A DNA stretch of 64,000 bases from CAWIUB01 sp963839995 (GCA_963839995.1 CAWIXH010000001.1:248001-312000); one strand, 5' to 3'. Positions 28,699 to 39,578 are shown, counted from the first letter of the stretch. Translations and numbers: made by a program. Notes: a model not told the origin generated them from the letters alone.

Positions 28699-30504
28699 TT
28701 GACGGACGTGGCCGAGGTCTTCGACACGCCGTCCGACGAAATGCCGTCGGGCCCAGTCTCTCAAGACCCGACACGGCCGACTGCTCCACACAGGAGTGGC
28801 CCCGAGCGATGGATCCAACGCATTCTGCCGCCGATGCTCTATCTCTCCGCGTCCTTGTTCCTCTACTCGCACTTTCTCGCCCGCCCGACTAGCGGCGTTC
28901 CCGGTGGCCCGGATGGGGTGATCTACGTCTGGTACTTCGAATGGGAGCGGCAGGCGGTCTTGCACCTGCACAATCCATTCTTCTCGCCGGCCATGCATGC
29001 ACCGTTCGGCGTAAACGTCATGTGGAACACGAGCCTATGGCTGTTGGCCGTGATCTGCGTGCCTCTGACTGCCACGATCGGCCCGTTCGCGGCAGTCGGT
29101 TTGATGATGATGCTCTCGCCTGTCGTGTCGGCGAGCGTTGCCTATTTCGTCCTTCGGCGCGTGACGAGCAGCGCGTGGGGATCAGCTGTTGCCGCATCCC
29201 TGTACGGCTTTGGACCGTTCTTCGTCGGCCAGAACGCGCACTTGCACCTGATCTTCGCGCCATTCCCGCCGCTGCTCTTGCTCTTCTTGTACGAGCTGTG
29301 CGTCCGGCAGCGCAGCAACCCTATACGTACGGGGATTGCGCTTGGGGTGGTGACCGGCGCGGCTGCACTCGTGACCCAAGAGATCGTCGCTCTGAGCACG
29401 CTCATGGCCCTGTTCGCCGCCTTTGTCCTGGCCATACTGAACATCGGCAATATCCGGCGGTGCGTGCGTCACATCGCGATAGGGCTGGGCACCGCGGCGC
29501 TCGTTGCCCTGGCCATCGCTTGCGTGCCTCTCGGCTACCAGTTCTTCGGCTCACAAGCTCTTCCGGGCGGTGTACACGCGCCGCGAGAAGAACTCGACCT
29601 AGCAGGCATCGTGCGACCGAGCGGTCTCCAGTTCTACGCATCGAACGCCGACATCCAAGCAAACAAGCACTTTCCTGCAAACGGAATCGAGAACACGGGG
29701 TACCTCGGCTGGCCAATGCTGATTGTCGCGATCACCTTCTGCGTATGGATGTTGATTCGTCGCGAGCGGTTCGCCTACTGGTGGCTCGCCACGACAGCGT
29801 TCACGATCGCGCTGAGCCTGGGCAGCCGTGTACGCGTCAACGGACACGTCATCGGCATCGGGCCCTGGGCGGTCGTACACCGGCTGCCCCTCATGAAGGG
29901 CGCCGCCGCGATTCGCTTCACACTGCTCACGACTCTGCTCGTGGCGCTGATCTTGGCGTGGGGCCTGGCCCGCCTCCATGGCAAGGCGTTCATGGCCGGT
30001 GTGGTGGTCGTCATCCTGGCGCTCATACCGCTTCGCCCGTTCGGCCGATACGGATTCATCGAGCGCGACGCCGCACCCCGGTTCTTCACGACCAAAGCGG
30101 TCACGGCGATCAGTGCAGGGGCGAACGTTCTGGTGCTGCCCAGCGTTCCGTCTCCGTTCGGCCAGGCACCATCGATGGCCTGGCAGATTCGAGCGCACAT
30201 GCGGTTCAACCTCGTCGGTGGTTACGGCGTGTTCAACCTCGGCGGAAAGATGAGCTATCTCGCTGGCGCGCCTGCATTCGCACGTCTATTGGTCGACGCG
30301 GGTCGCACCGGCGTCCTGCCCCCGCAATCCGCAATTGTCAGCGCCCGGCCATCCATCTCGGGGAGTCATGCGCGCTACATCGTGATCACCGCGCTGCAAC
30401 CGCATCGCGCGCTCGTCGCTATGTTGAGCGAACGGGTCGCCGGGTGCGAGGCTCGACAGATCGCCGACGTCGAGCTCTGCATCGTTCCGCAGCTCCCCGT
30501 TTGA
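28699..30504 (+). CDS. Polytopic membrane protein, probable GT-C glycosyltransferase
   Basis: After about 45 hydrophilic residues the protein has some eleven membrane helices. GGPDGVIYVWYFEWERQAVLHL, NPFFSPAMHAPFGVN and the aromatic, Asn-rich first loop resemble uncharacterised actinobacterial GT-C proteins; the C-terminal 130 residues (FVLPSVPSPFG-like part, SGSHARYIVITALQ) are soluble. TTG 28699 is chosen because GGAAGGGG lies 5 nt upstream; the frame stays open to 28588. It is divergent from rmlB. Function is not proven; glycan assembly at the membrane is inferred from position and topology. Confidence 0.6.
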   Translation: MTDVAEVFDTPSDEMPSGPVSQDPTRPTAPHRSGPERWIQRILPPMLYLSASLFLYSHFLARPTSGVPGGPDGVIYVWYFEWERQAVLHLHNPFFSPAMHAPFGVNVMWNTSLWLLAVICVPLTATIGPFAAVGLMMMLSPVVSASVAYFVLRRVTSSAWGSAVAASLYGFGPFFVGQNAHLHLIFAPFPPLLLLFLYELCVRQRSNPIRTGIALGVVTGAAALVTQEIVALSTLMALFAAFVLAILNIGNIRRCVRHIAIGLGTAALVALAIACVPLGYQFFGSQALPGGVHAPREELDLAGIVRPSGLQFYASNADIQANKHFPANGIENTGYLGWPMLIVAITFCVWMLIRRERFAYWWLATTAFTIALSLGSRVRVNGHVIGIGPWAVVHRLPLMKGAAAIRFTLLTTLLVALILAWGLARLHGKAFMAGVVVVILALIPLRPFGRYGFIERDAAPRFFTTKAVTAISAGANVLVLPSVPSPFGQAPSMAWQIRAHMRFNLVGGYGVFNLGGKMSYLAGAPAFARLLVDAGRTGVLPPQSAIVSARPSISGSHARYIVITALQPHRALVAMLSERVAGCEARQIADVELCIVPQLPV

Positions 30505-30597
30505 ACGACCAGTTACCCACCGAGCCACGCCTTGCGACCCAACCGCCAACTCGCCGGTGGCCTGAGTCTGCGTAGCAATGTATTACTGTCTCCGCTC

Positions 30598-31305
30598 GTG
30601 AAGCTGTCCATCTTGATGCCCGTCTGCAACGAGCTGAACACCTTGCAGGACGCCGTCAAGGACGTCCTCGATGTCGAGTACCCATGCCCGATGGAGCTCG
30701 TCGTGGTCGACGATGGGAGCACGGACGGGACTCGTGAACTATACGAAACCCTCAATAGGGACGAGCGGGTGAGCATTCACTTGCAGCCCCGGAACATGGG
30801 GAAGGGCGCGGCGATCCGGACCGCCGCCGAGCGGGCGCACGGCGACTACGTGATCATCTGCGACGCGGACCTCGAGTACTCGCCCAGCGAGATCCCTGCG
30901 CTGCTCGCCCCGGTGATCTCGGGCGACGCGACAGTCGTGTACGGCACCCGTACCTTTGGCAGCCACAACGCCTACTCATACCTCTATGTACTCGGCAACA
31001 AAGGTGTCACGACCGCGGCCAATGTCCTCTTCAACACGTATATCAGTGACCTGGAGACGTGCTTCAAGCTGCTGCCGCGCGACCTGTACCAGCAGCTCGA
31101 CATCCGTTCGGCGGGATTCGGGATGGAGGCGGAGATCACCGGCAAGCTGCTGCGCCGCGGGTACCGCCCCTTTGAGATACCGATCTCCTACAAGGCACGC
31201 AGCCGTGAGGACGGCAAGAAGCTCACCTGGCGCGACGGAGTCGAGGCACTGTGGATTCTCACCCGCGAGCGCTTCCGGCCTGTCCCCACGACCCAGGTCC
31301 CCTAG
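30598..31305 (+). CDS. GT2 glycosyltransferase (DPM1/Ppm-like)
   Basis: A compact 235-residue GT-A enzyme: VKLSILMPVCNELNTLQDAV, VVVDDGSTDGTRELYE, MGKGAAIRTAAERAHGDYV, CDADLEYSPSEIPALL (DxD) and ISDLETCFKLLPRDLYQ. It has no membrane helices, as in the soluble dolichol/polyprenol-phosphate-mannose synthases. The product would be a polyprenyl-phosphate sugar, the donor for GT-C enzymes such as those encoded around it. GTG 30598 matches the family start. A near copy with frameshifts lies at 33328-34047. Confidence 0.85.
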   Translation: MKLSILMPVCNELNTLQDAVKDVLDVEYPCPMELVVVDDGSTDGTRELYETLNRDERVSIHLQPRNMGKGAAIRTAAERAHGDYVIICDADLEYSPSEIPALLAPVISGDATVVYGTRTFGSHNAYSYLYVLGNKGVTTAANVLFNTYISDLETCFKLLPRDLYQQLDIRSAGFGMEAEITGKLLRRGYRPFEIPISYKARSREDGKKLTWRDGVEALWILTRERFRPVPTTQVP

Positions 31306-31498
31306 CCTCCCCTAGCCTCCCTGGCCTGCCGAGTTTGATTGAGGTATTGGTGACAACAACGATCAAGTGCTCTTCCGGGTCAGTCGAGCCGAGCGCTCAG
31401 ACGCGAGATGGGCCATTGACGCCGCCGGCCACGAGTCTGCCGCGCCAGCATGCCTGGCGGCGCACGCCAACTGGCGACGTCCATGGAATTATCAGGCC

Positions 31499-32812
31499 AT
31501 GAGTGACGTCGGCGTGCAGTCGTCCGCAACGGCGGGCTCACAGGCAGCAGCGGATGACAACACAGTCGTCGCGAGCGGCAGATTCATACGCCCACCGACC
31601 GCGTTCTCCGGCGTTGCGGTTCGTGTCGTGGCCTGGTGCGCGACTTACGGCGCCGTGTTGTCAGTCCTGCTCTACGTGGGTCGTCATATAAGACTCCTCG
31701 ACGACAAGATCGGAAGCTCGGATGTGGGTAGCGGACTCGCCCCCGCGCTACGGGCATTACTCGGACGGCCCGACCGGCGTGACTTCTTTGTGGACTACGC
31801 GAGCTCTCACGCGCTGACCCATCACAAAGACGCGTACGACATATCAGCCCACCTCTTCCGCGGGCTCGGTCCAGCGTGGGCGGTGAACGGCCCCAATCCC
31901 CATCCGCCCACGTTGCTGATCCTCGTGTTGCCCTTCGTACTGCTGAGTTATGGACCCGCGCTCGCCGGGTGGGCACTGGCGATGGTTGGTGTGTTCATCG
32001 CAACGCTTCGACTCGTGGGTGTTCCGCTGCGCTACGCTCTCGCGATCGGAGTGGGTCTGGCGATCACCTTCCCGGGCGCCTACGGGATAGTAAACGTGGA
32101 GCCAGTAATTGGTCTGGGCATAGCACTCGCTTATAGATACCGTGACAGTCCAATCATCGCTGGATTGGGTATTGCGCTAGCCGCGCTTCCTAAGGGCTCC
32201 GGTCTGGTATTAGCCGTACCATTCCTATTAGCGGCTCGCCTTCGCACTGTCGTATATGCCGCGCTGTTCTATGCCGGCGCAGCACTTGTTCCGGTCTTCT
32301 GGCAGTCCAATATCTGGGGCCGTTACCTCGACGTGGGTCTCAAGTCTGTGCACGCCAATGCCTACCTGAGGGCGGATAATGCGTCGCTGTTGTACCTTTC
32401 TCACTCCCTGTGGGGGCTCTCTTACACGGCGACGGCCTTCCTGATCGTCCTTATCACGATCGGCCTCGTGCTGGCACAGCGAGATCTGTTCTGGCCGACG
32501 GCGTGGGCATCGGTCGCCGTGTTGCCGATCGGATGGATGTACTCCCTCTTGGCGCTTGTGCCGCTGATCGCGTTCGCGGTGCTTCAGGCACCCCGCCGCA
32601 CCGCAGGACTGGCCTTGGTCGCAACCGGCGTGGCACTCGGCACTCCGCCGTTCGGCCGCTGGCCAACCGTCTGGTACCCGGTCGTGGTCGGCACGGTGGC
32701 CGCAATGTACCTGTGCATGCGTCCCAAGCAGTCCATCCTGTGGCTGCCCCCGCAGCTTGACCGGCTCCTCCCAAAGCGACTTCAACTCACGCCACGGACG
32801 GAACCCGCGTAA
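31499..32812 (+). CDS. GT87 (DUF2029) family membrane glycosyltransferase
   Basis: A 437-residue protein with about ten hydrophobic helices. GLGPAWAVNGPNPHPPTLLILVLPF is the signature loop of the GT87 family, whose mycobacterial members are polyprenol-phosphate-mannose-dependent alpha-1,2-mannosyltransferases such as PimE. It may use the product of the preceding GT2 gene as donor. The middle of the gene (about 32060-32260) uses rare codons for this genome (ATA, TTA, AGA) and is visibly less GC-rich, suggesting transfer. ATG 31499 starts a variable hydrophilic lead. Confidence 0.78.
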   Translation: MSDVGVQSSATAGSQAAADDNTVVASGRFIRPPTAFSGVAVRVVAWCATYGAVLSVLLYVGRHIRLLDDKIGSSDVGSGLAPALRALLGRPDRRDFFVDYASSHALTHHKDAYDISAHLFRGLGPAWAVNGPNPHPPTLLILVLPFVLLSYGPALAGWALAMVGVFIATLRLVGVPLRYALAIGVGLAITFPGAYGIVNVEPVIGLGIALAYRYRDSPIIAGLGIALAALPKGSGLVLAVPFLLAARLRTVVYAALFYAGAALVPVFWQSNIWGRYLDVGLKSVHANAYLRADNASLLYLSHSLWGLSYTATAFLIVLITIGLVLAQRDLFWPTAWASVAVLPIGWMYSLLALVPLIAFAVLQAPRRTAGLALVATGVALGTPPFGRWPTVWYPVVVGTVAAMYLCMRPKQSILWLPPQLDRLLPKRLQLTPRTEPA

Positions 32813-33327
32813 GGTGACGAGCGGCAATGATCACGAGCCAGGCCCCGTCCGGGAGAAGGTACCTCGCACTGGCGCGTGCGACCGCCGGTAAGCCGTCATC
32901 CGGGGCCCTCGGCGTCCGAAAGCCCGTCGACATCGTCGGGCTGCCCTCGCGGCCGCAGCGTGCTTCGCCGTTACGACCGTCGCTAGTCTCCCGAGTCTGA
33001 GGCGAGCCACGCGAAGGCTGAGACCAGGTAGGTCGATGCTCACTGCCGCTGCCCTGGTTTGCATCGCGATCGGCGCACGGCTGGCCTATCTGCTCAGCGC
33101 CCAGGACCGCTTTAACGGCGACGAGGCCGGCGCGACCCCCGCTGATAGCGGCCCTTCATCTCCTTGCTGACCATCCTGCATGCACTCATGTCCAGCCCCA
33201 TCCGGCCAGCCACGCAGCCGGGCATCTTTGGATGAGTCAACGATACGCGCTACGCGGGCGTTTTCGATGAGTCAACGCGGGGGATGTGCACCGGTTCCAC
33301 GCCGTGGGTACCGTACCCTCACGCCTC
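32813..33327. other. Gene-poor stretch with remnants
   Basis: Between the GT87 gene and the GT2 pseudogene no intact gene is visible. It holds one recognisable fragment (33036-33170) and a 12-bp direct repeat (GATGAGTCAACG at 33231-33242 and 33266-33277). The rest looks like scrambled non-coding or decayed sequence, consistent with deletion of a membrane protein gene. Confidence 0.5.
33036..33170 (+). pseudogene. N-terminal fragment of a GT39/GT83-like membrane glycosyltransferase
   Basis: A 44-codon frame from ATG 33036 encodes one hydrophobic helix (ALVCIAIGARLAYLL) followed by SAQDRFNGDEAGA. A first helix followed by an acidic pair of this kind is how many GT39/GT83-like proteins begin, where the acidic residues are catalytic. 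The frame then loses similarity and stops at 33168-33170. Most likely the 5' stub of a deleted gene; too short for certainty. Confidence 0.4.
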
Positions 33328-34047
33328 GTGAAGCTGTCTATCCTGATGCCGGTCTACAACGAGGTCAGCACGCTGCAGGACGCTGTCAAGGACGTCCTCG
33401 ACGTGGACTATCCGTGCCCGATCGAACTGGTCATCGTGGATGACGGCAGCACCGATGGAACCCGCGAGCTGTATGGGGGTCTCGACGGTGACGATCGGGT
33501 CAGGGTCCACCTGCAGCCTTCGGAACAAGGGCAAGGGCGCGGCGATCAGGACCGCTGCCGAGCGTGCGCAGGGCGATTACGTGATCATCTGCGACGCCGA
33601 CTTAGAGTACTCTCCGAGCGAGATCCCATCGCTGCTCGCGCCGATAATCAGGGGCGACGCCACCGTCGTCTATGGCATCCGGACGTTCGGTAACCACAAC
33701 GCCTACTCCTACCTCTATGTGCTCGGGAACAGGGGCGTCATCACAGCCGCGAACGTGCTGTTCAACACCTATATCAGCGACCTGGAGACCTGCTTCAAGC
33801 TCATGCGCCGCGCGCTCTACAACCACCTCGACATCCGCTCGGCCGGCTTCGGCATGGAGGCGGAGATCACCGGCAAGCTCCTGCGCCGCGGCCACCGGCC
33901 CTACGAGGTACCGATCTCGTACAAGGCACGCAGCCGCGCGCAGCCGGCAAGAAGCTGACCTGGCGCGACGGGGTCGAGGCATTGTGGATCCTGACACGGG
34001 AGTGCGTACGCCGAGTGCCACGCGCGCAGATGCTCACCCGGTCGTGA
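33328..34047 (+). pseudogene. GT2 glycosyltransferase copy with two frameshifts
   Basis: A close copy of the gene at 30598. Start GTG 33328 gives VKLSILMPVYNEVSTLQDAV and IVDDGSTDGTRELYG. An extra base near 33518 (LQPSEQ where the copy has LQPRNM) moves the rest (GKGAAIRTAAERAQGDYV, CDADLEYSPSEIPSLL, ISDLETCFKLMRRALY) to a second frame. A second indel near 33945 moves the end (GKKLTWRDGVEALWILTRE) to a third frame, ending at 34047. Without the indels it would be about 239 residues. Duplicate that has lost function, or assembly error. Confidence 0.8.
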
Positions 34048-35631
34048 GCGTCACCAGTCCGGCCGGACCCGTCGGCTCAGCGGTCAGGCCGCGGTCCTGC
34101 AGCGCGGAGCGCCATGCGGCGGCCTCAGTCGCAATCACATGGGTCCGCACGAGCCAGATGCGCCCCTCCGGCCGCTGAGCGAGTTCCCGCACCGCCTGAG
34201 CGAGCGCTGCGCTCACTCCCGCGGGCGTCCGGTCGTCCGCCACCACGATCCGCGGATCACCTGGGAAGAACGCCACGTAGCCTTGCGCCACGTTGGCATT
34301 GGAGCGCCGCGAGGGCCTGTCCAGGTGCCAGTAATAGGCAAAGCCCCAGTTGCTACTCAGGTTGACGAGGATGACGTCTGCGGCCGACCGATGTTCCGCG
34401 ATATAGCGCACCTGGGTGCGCACGTCCTCGTTCGGAATACGGTGACTGCGCATGTATCCGTGAGTTTGCGTGACCGAGGCCACAATGGCGGCTACCGCTA
34501 GGACCCCGCCGGCCACGACGCTCCGACGTGCCACCAGCGTGCATATCCCACATACGCCAACCGCCGCGGTGACAGCCACGATCACGAGGAGGAATGTCGA
34601 CGTCCGCAGATCGAGCAGCGGATACCTCTTCAAAGCCGAAAGTGCCAACATCTCCGGCCCTAGCAAGACCAGCGCAAGCGCAACGATCACGCGACCAAGA
34701 CAGACGATCGTCGCGACTCAGGCGACTGTGAGCACGATAACGAGCCAGGTAGGCCCGAGGCCGATGAAGGGACGGATGGCGTCAAACGTCTTCTCGACCA
34801 GGTCCGCGCTCGCACCGAGCCCACGATCGAGGGGCACGTAGTACGCATGCCAGTAGTTGGTCAGGCCCGGAACGACCGCCTGCGCGTCGAACATCTGGTA
34901 CACCCCGAGCATCGCCGCGCCGGCTCCGGCTGCGGCCACGAGCGCGTCACGCAGCTTGCTCCAGTCCCGGCGGACGAGCTGCACCAGGCCAACGCCGACG
35001 AGTGCCGCTGCGCCCACGAACGCGGTGGGGTGGCTGAACAGCATGCCGATCGGCACCCCGATTGCGAGGACGACCAGCCGACGCCGTGACCAGGACTGTT
35101 CGAGACGCGACGTCAGGATCAGCACTGCGAGGCTCAAGCAGGCGTCTGCGGTGTACTGCTTCAGGTCGTTTCGCACCAACATGGCTGGCGTAGTGAGCGC
35201 CGCGAATCCAGCCAGCACGCCCGCGCCGATACCCAGCCGGCGATCGCGCCAGCCGAGCCCCCGGCGAACCAATACGCGAGGATCACCGTCGCCGCGCTGA
35301 AGAGTAGCGGCTCGATGCGCTGTCGCTGAGCACCGCCGACGGCGAAGAGGCGGAGTAATGCGCTCCAGCCAATGGGCGTCGATGAGGTCGTGTCCCGCAG
35401 GTCACCGATCGGGAAGCGGGTCGTAACCGCGACCCAGGCCTCATCCGTCCAGTAGGGCCGCGAGAGCAGGTACCCCACGTCGTGGACGACGAACGTGGCC
35501 GCCCCGAGAGCGAGCACGAGTCCCCACTCGACGCTGCCGAACCGGCGCGCGAAGCCCGCCGTGGCATTCCGGGCACGAGCCGCCCTACTCACCACCGGAC
35601 CGTCGCCCTCAGCAGTCGTCGTCGCGTTCAA
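34034..35631 (-). pseudogene. GT39-like membrane glycosyltransferase, frameshift plus in-frame stop
   Basis: N-terminal part from ATG 35631: a first helix, then LLSRPYWTDEAWVAVTTRFP with the acidic TDE motif of GT39/GT83-like enzymes, then ILAYW near 35265. There the frame shifts by one base to VRRGLGWRDRRLGIGAG, several helices and RPFIGLGPTWLVIVLTVA, where a TGA (34718-34720) interrupts. The same frame resumes (ALALVLLGPEMLAL) with a soluble end (YIAEHRSAADVILVNLSS) to 34034. Restored length would be about 530 residues. Its 3' end overlaps the GT2 pseudogene end by 14 nt. Confidence 0.75.
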
Positions 35632-35759
35632 CTCCGCCGTCCTCCCGGAGATGCACTGATCACAACCGCGGCGACGGACTCTACGCCAACGCGTCTCTCC
35701 TTCTCGCCAGCCAGCGCGGCTTACCGGGCTGACAGGCGCCGCGCGTTTAGCCTCGGTTC

Positions 35760-37246
35760 ATGTCCGCCGACGACGTCCCGCCCGATCACGGGCTGGCCGT
35801 CGCGCATCCCGCACGGCTGGCGGGTCGGCATCCGGGCCACCGTCGCGGGCGTGTCGCTGCTTGCCATCGTCGGTAGCGGGCTGGCCTGGGCGACGTATCA
35901 GAACTTCACCGCGAGCGTGCACCACGGCGAGGCGGTGCCCGCGCTGGCAGCTGGGCAGAAGGACCCGGACGGCAAGGACCAGAACATCCTGCTACTGGGC
36001 AACGACAGCCGGGCAGGCGCGAACGCACAGGAGCTCAAGGCGCTGTCCACGCAGGACGACGGGGGCAGCGTCAACACCGACACCATGATGGTGCTGCACA
36101 TCCCGGCGAACGGGCGCAAAGCGACGGTGATCTCCTTCCCCCGCGACTCCTGGGTCGACATCCCGGACAACGGCAAGGGCAAGATCAACTCAGCGTACGG
36201 CGACGGGTACGTCGCGTCCAAGAACAAGGGCGGCCGACAGAGACGGCCAACGAGAGCGCTGGCATCCGGCTGCTCATCAGGACGATCGCCCAGCTGACCG
36301 GCCTGCACATCGACCACTACGTCCAGGTCAATCTGCTCGGTTTCTACCGGATCAGCAACGCGATCGGCGGCGTCGACGTCTGCCTCAACGCCGCGCAGAA
36401 CCCCAACACCGACAGCGACGCGTTCGGCAAGGGGTACTCGGGCATCAACCTGCCCGCGGGGCACAGCGTCATCAAGGGGTCGCAAGCGCTGGCGTTCGTC
36501 CGGCAGCGCCACGGGCTGCCCAACGGCGACCTGGACCGGATCAAGCGCCAGCAGTACTTCTTGTCGGCCGCGTTCCGGAAGGTCGTCTCCGGCGGCGTGC
36601 TGCTGAATCCGTTCAAGCTGCGCGACCTGCTCAAGGCCATCAGCTCGTCCATGCTGACCGACCCGGACCTCGACATGCTCGCGCTTGCCCGGCAATTCCA
36701 GGACCTGTCGGCGGGAAACATCAGCTACGCGACGATCCCGAACGACGGCACGCAGACGATCTACCCGGACGGAGTCGTGACCTCGATCGTGGCGGTGGAC
36801 ACTGCGGCGATGCCGGGGTTCATCAACCAGCTGCAGGGCAAGCCCGCCGACCCGGGTCTGGCCACCGCCCCCGCCGCGAAGCCGTCGTCGGTGACGCTCG
36901 ACGTGCTCAACGGCACGGCGATCGCCGGGCTGGCCGGGCGCAACGCCGCCGCGCTGCGCAAACTGGGCTTCCGCGTGGAAACGATCGATTCGACCGACCA
37001 GACCAACACCACGACGGTGGAATACCCGCCAGGCGCGCAGAACCAGGCCAAGGCCGTTGACGAACCGCCGTCCCGGGCGCGCAGCTCACCCAGACCGAGT
37101 CGGTCAAGAAGGTCACCCTCGTCCTCGGCGCCGACGGCCGTCAGGCGTCGGGCCTGGCACCACACCCGTCCGCTACCAGCGCCACGCATCCGAGCTCGAC
37201 CCCGCCCAAGGCAGCCACCTCGACGGGCGTGGGCTGCATCAACTGA
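35760..37246 (+). pseudogene. LytR-CpsA-Psr (LCP) protein, frameshifted
   Basis: LCP enzymes move glycan chains from polyprenyl phosphate onto peptidoglycan outside the cell. This gene has one N-terminal helix (VGIRATVAGVSLLAIVGSGLAWA), the LCP core (DQNILLLGNDSRAG, GGSVNTDTMMVLHI, VISFPRDSWVDIP, INSAYGDG, then GLHIDHYVQVNLLGFYRISNAIGGVDVC, LPAGHSVIKGSQALAFVRQR) and a C-terminal LytR_C domain (VTLDVLNGTAIAGLAGRNAA). Indels occur near 36240 and 37065; a third is likely within the first 20 codons, because the only plausible ATG (35760) is in another frame. It is the least similar of the three LCP genes here. Confidence 0.78.
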
Positions 37247-37305
37247 GCGGGGTCTGCTCAGCGCTTCCATCGGAATTCTTGGCGGGCACTCAGGGTAAGC
37301 GCAGG

Positions 37306-37317
37306 TAGCCTCGCTGT
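37306..37317 (+). promoter_or_regulatory. Leaderless-type promoter of LCP gene (copy A)
   Basis: TAGCCT at 37306-37311 lies 6 nt before GTG 37318 and no Shine-Dalgarno sequence is visible. The same arrangement is kept in copy B (41170-41175, GTG 41182). Confidence 0.45.
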
Positions 37318-38836
37318 GTGACTTCACGCGGGGGTGACGACGCTGCGCGGCGCGATCCAACGCCGCGCCACGACCCGCGGGAACCCCTGCCGCCAGAGTT
37401 GAATCCCAGAGGACGCCGGGCCGCGCGGCGTCAAAGCGGCGACTTGCGCCGCGGCGTGTTCCTCGGCGGCGCCGCGCTGGCCACCATCCTGGCCCTGGCC
37501 GTGTTGGTGACGAGCGGCTGGGCTTGGTGGACCTGGCGCGGCTTCACGTCCGACATCAAGCGGGTCGACGCGGTAGGGCGCGTCGGGCAAGCCGTCGACA
37601 GGATATCGACGGGAAGGACCAGAACATCCTCATCGTCGGCAACGACGACCGCGACACGGCGAGCGACAAGGAGCTCGCCGAGCTCGGCACGACGCGCGAC
37701 GGCGGCAGCCTGAACACCGACACGATGATGGTCATGCACGTGCCCGGCCAACGGGCGCAAGGCCACCGTGATCGCGATCCCGCGCGACTCCTACGTGTCC
37801 ATCCCCGGCCACGGCATGAACAAGATCAACTCTGCGTACGCGATGGGCACGAACAGCGCGCATGGCGACAAGGGTGCTGGGGCGCGGCTCGCGGTGCAGA
37901 CCGTGCAGAACCTGACCGGCCTGACGATCGACCACTTCGTCCAGGTCGACCTGATCGGCTTCTATCGCATCAGCAACGCCATCGGCGGCGTCCAGGTCAA
38001 TCTCTGCGCGCCGGCGAAGGAAGCCAATTCGGGCATCGATCTGCCGGCCGGGATCTCCACGATCAAAGGCAAGCAGGCGCTCGCGTTCGTCCGGCAGCGG
38101 TACAACTTCCCAGACGGCCTGGGCGACCTCGACCGGATCCATCGCCAGCAGTACTTCCTGTCCGCGGTCTTCCGCAAACTGTCCAGCGCCGGGGTGATCC
38201 TCAACCCGATCAAGCTGCAGAACCTGCTCAAGGCAGTGTCGACGTCGCTGACGATGGACAAGACGCTCGACCCGCTCAAGCTCGCCGAGCAGCTGCAGAA
38301 CCTCAGCGCCGGCAACCTCACCTTCACCACTATCCCGACCGACGGCTTCGCCACCGAGGACGTGGGCAGCGTGGTCGTGGTGCATCCGGCGGACGTCCAG
38401 AAGCGGGTCGCCCAGCTGGTGGCGCAGACCAACAGCAGCCCGGGTAGCACGTCGGCAGCGAAGACGGTGGCGCCCAGTTCGGTCACGGTGGACGTGCTCA
38501 ACGGCGCAGCCGCCGACGGTGTGGCGACGACGAACGCGGCCACCCTGCGCGGGCTCGGCTTCCAGGTCGGCACAGATCGATACCACCTCGGCGAACGCCA
38601 CGACGGTCGTCAAGTACCCGAGCGGCATGCAGGCGCAGGCCGCGACCGTCGCGGCGCACGTGCCGGGCGCGACGCTGCAACAGTCCAGCTCGGCGCAGCA
38701 CGTCACGCTCGTCCTGGGCGAGGACGGTCGGAGCGTCGTGGCGGCCGCTACCAAGCCCTCGACGTCGGCTACCTCGTCGTCGTCCTCGTCCGGCCTGACC
38801 ACGGCCGAGCAGGCGGCGAAGGGCTGTATCTACTGA
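37318..38836 (+). pseudogene. LCP protein, copy A, frameshifted
   Basis: Compared with the intact copy B this gene carries four single-base insertions, near 37579, 37600, 37745 and 38577. The first three add to three bases, so the LCP core from 37768 (IAIPRDSYVSIPGHGMNKI, IDHFVQVDLIGFYRISNAIGGVQV) is back in the original frame, but a stop (37711-37713) falls inside the shifted part. The fourth breaks the end of the LytR_C domain (before VKYPSGMQAQAATV). Thus copy A cannot make the full protein as read. TIGR03089 follows after 2 nt. Confidence 0.82.
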
Positions 38837-38838
38837 CG

Positions 38839-39578
38839 ATGAACTCGCCCGAAGCCTTGTTCGCAGCGGTGCTGGCTGCCCAGCCCGCTCAGCCGCTCGT
38901 CACGTTCTACGACGAGGCGCGTGGCGAGCGGTCGGAGCTGTCCGCGCGCTCGCTGGGCAATTGGGTGGCCAAGACGCACTTCCTGCTCAGTGACGAGCTC
39001 GGCCTCGGCGCCGGCGACGCCGCGTTCGTCGACCTGCCCGCGCACTGGATCTCGGTGCCCGGCGCTGCTCGGCTGCTGGACGGCCGGGCTCGAGGTCGTC
39101 ACCGACCCGGCCCGCGCCGCGGTGGCTTTCGTCCAGCCATCGTCGGCCAGCGGGAGCCACGGGTGTACCGGACGTCTTCGCCGTGGCTCCCGACTCGGCC
39201 GCGGTCGGCTTCGTCGGCTCGCCTCCGGACGGCAGTCGCGATTACGTGACTGCGGTCCGCCCGCAGCCGGACGCCTGGGCCAGCGTCCACCCGCCGGCCG
39301 GCGCCGACGATCCGGCGCTGGACGGCCAGTCACGGTCCGCGGTCGCCGCATTGGCCGCGGGGCGCGCGACAGAACTTGGCCTCGATGAGCGGGCCCGGGT
39401 GCTCACCGGTCGCGACTGGACCGGCGGGGCGGACTGGGTCGACACCCTGTTGGCTCCGCTGGCAGTGCACGGCTCGATCGTCATCGTCCGCAACGGCACG
39501 CCGGGCGACCGCGAGCGGCGCGTGCGGCAGGAACGGGCGACCAACGTCGTCCTCGAGCGTGACCCGACTCCCACCTGA
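38839..39578 (+). pseudogene. TIGR03089 family protein, copy A, frameshifted
   Basis: TIGR03089 proteins are short (about 240 residue) actinobacterial relatives of AMP-binding acyl-CoA synthetases with unknown function; in mycobacteria one lies directly after the LCP gene. Here the start (NSPEALFAAVLAAQPAQPLV) and FLLSDELGLGAGDAAFVDLP are in frame, but an extra base near 39062 and another near 39150 push the remainder (VAPDSAAVGFVGSPPDG to ERDPTPT) out of frame compared with copy B. Confidence 0.8.

Noticed and set aside
33231..33277. 12-bp direct repeat GATGAGTCAACG as an attachment site or target duplication
   Set aside because: Only two copies 35 nt apart, with no integrase, transposase or inverted ends nearby.
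35482..35759. Longer start for the first LCP gene at 35482
   Set aside because: That stretch is antisense to the GT39-like gene start and has no LCP-like or signal features; the gene probably begins near 35760 with an early frameshift.
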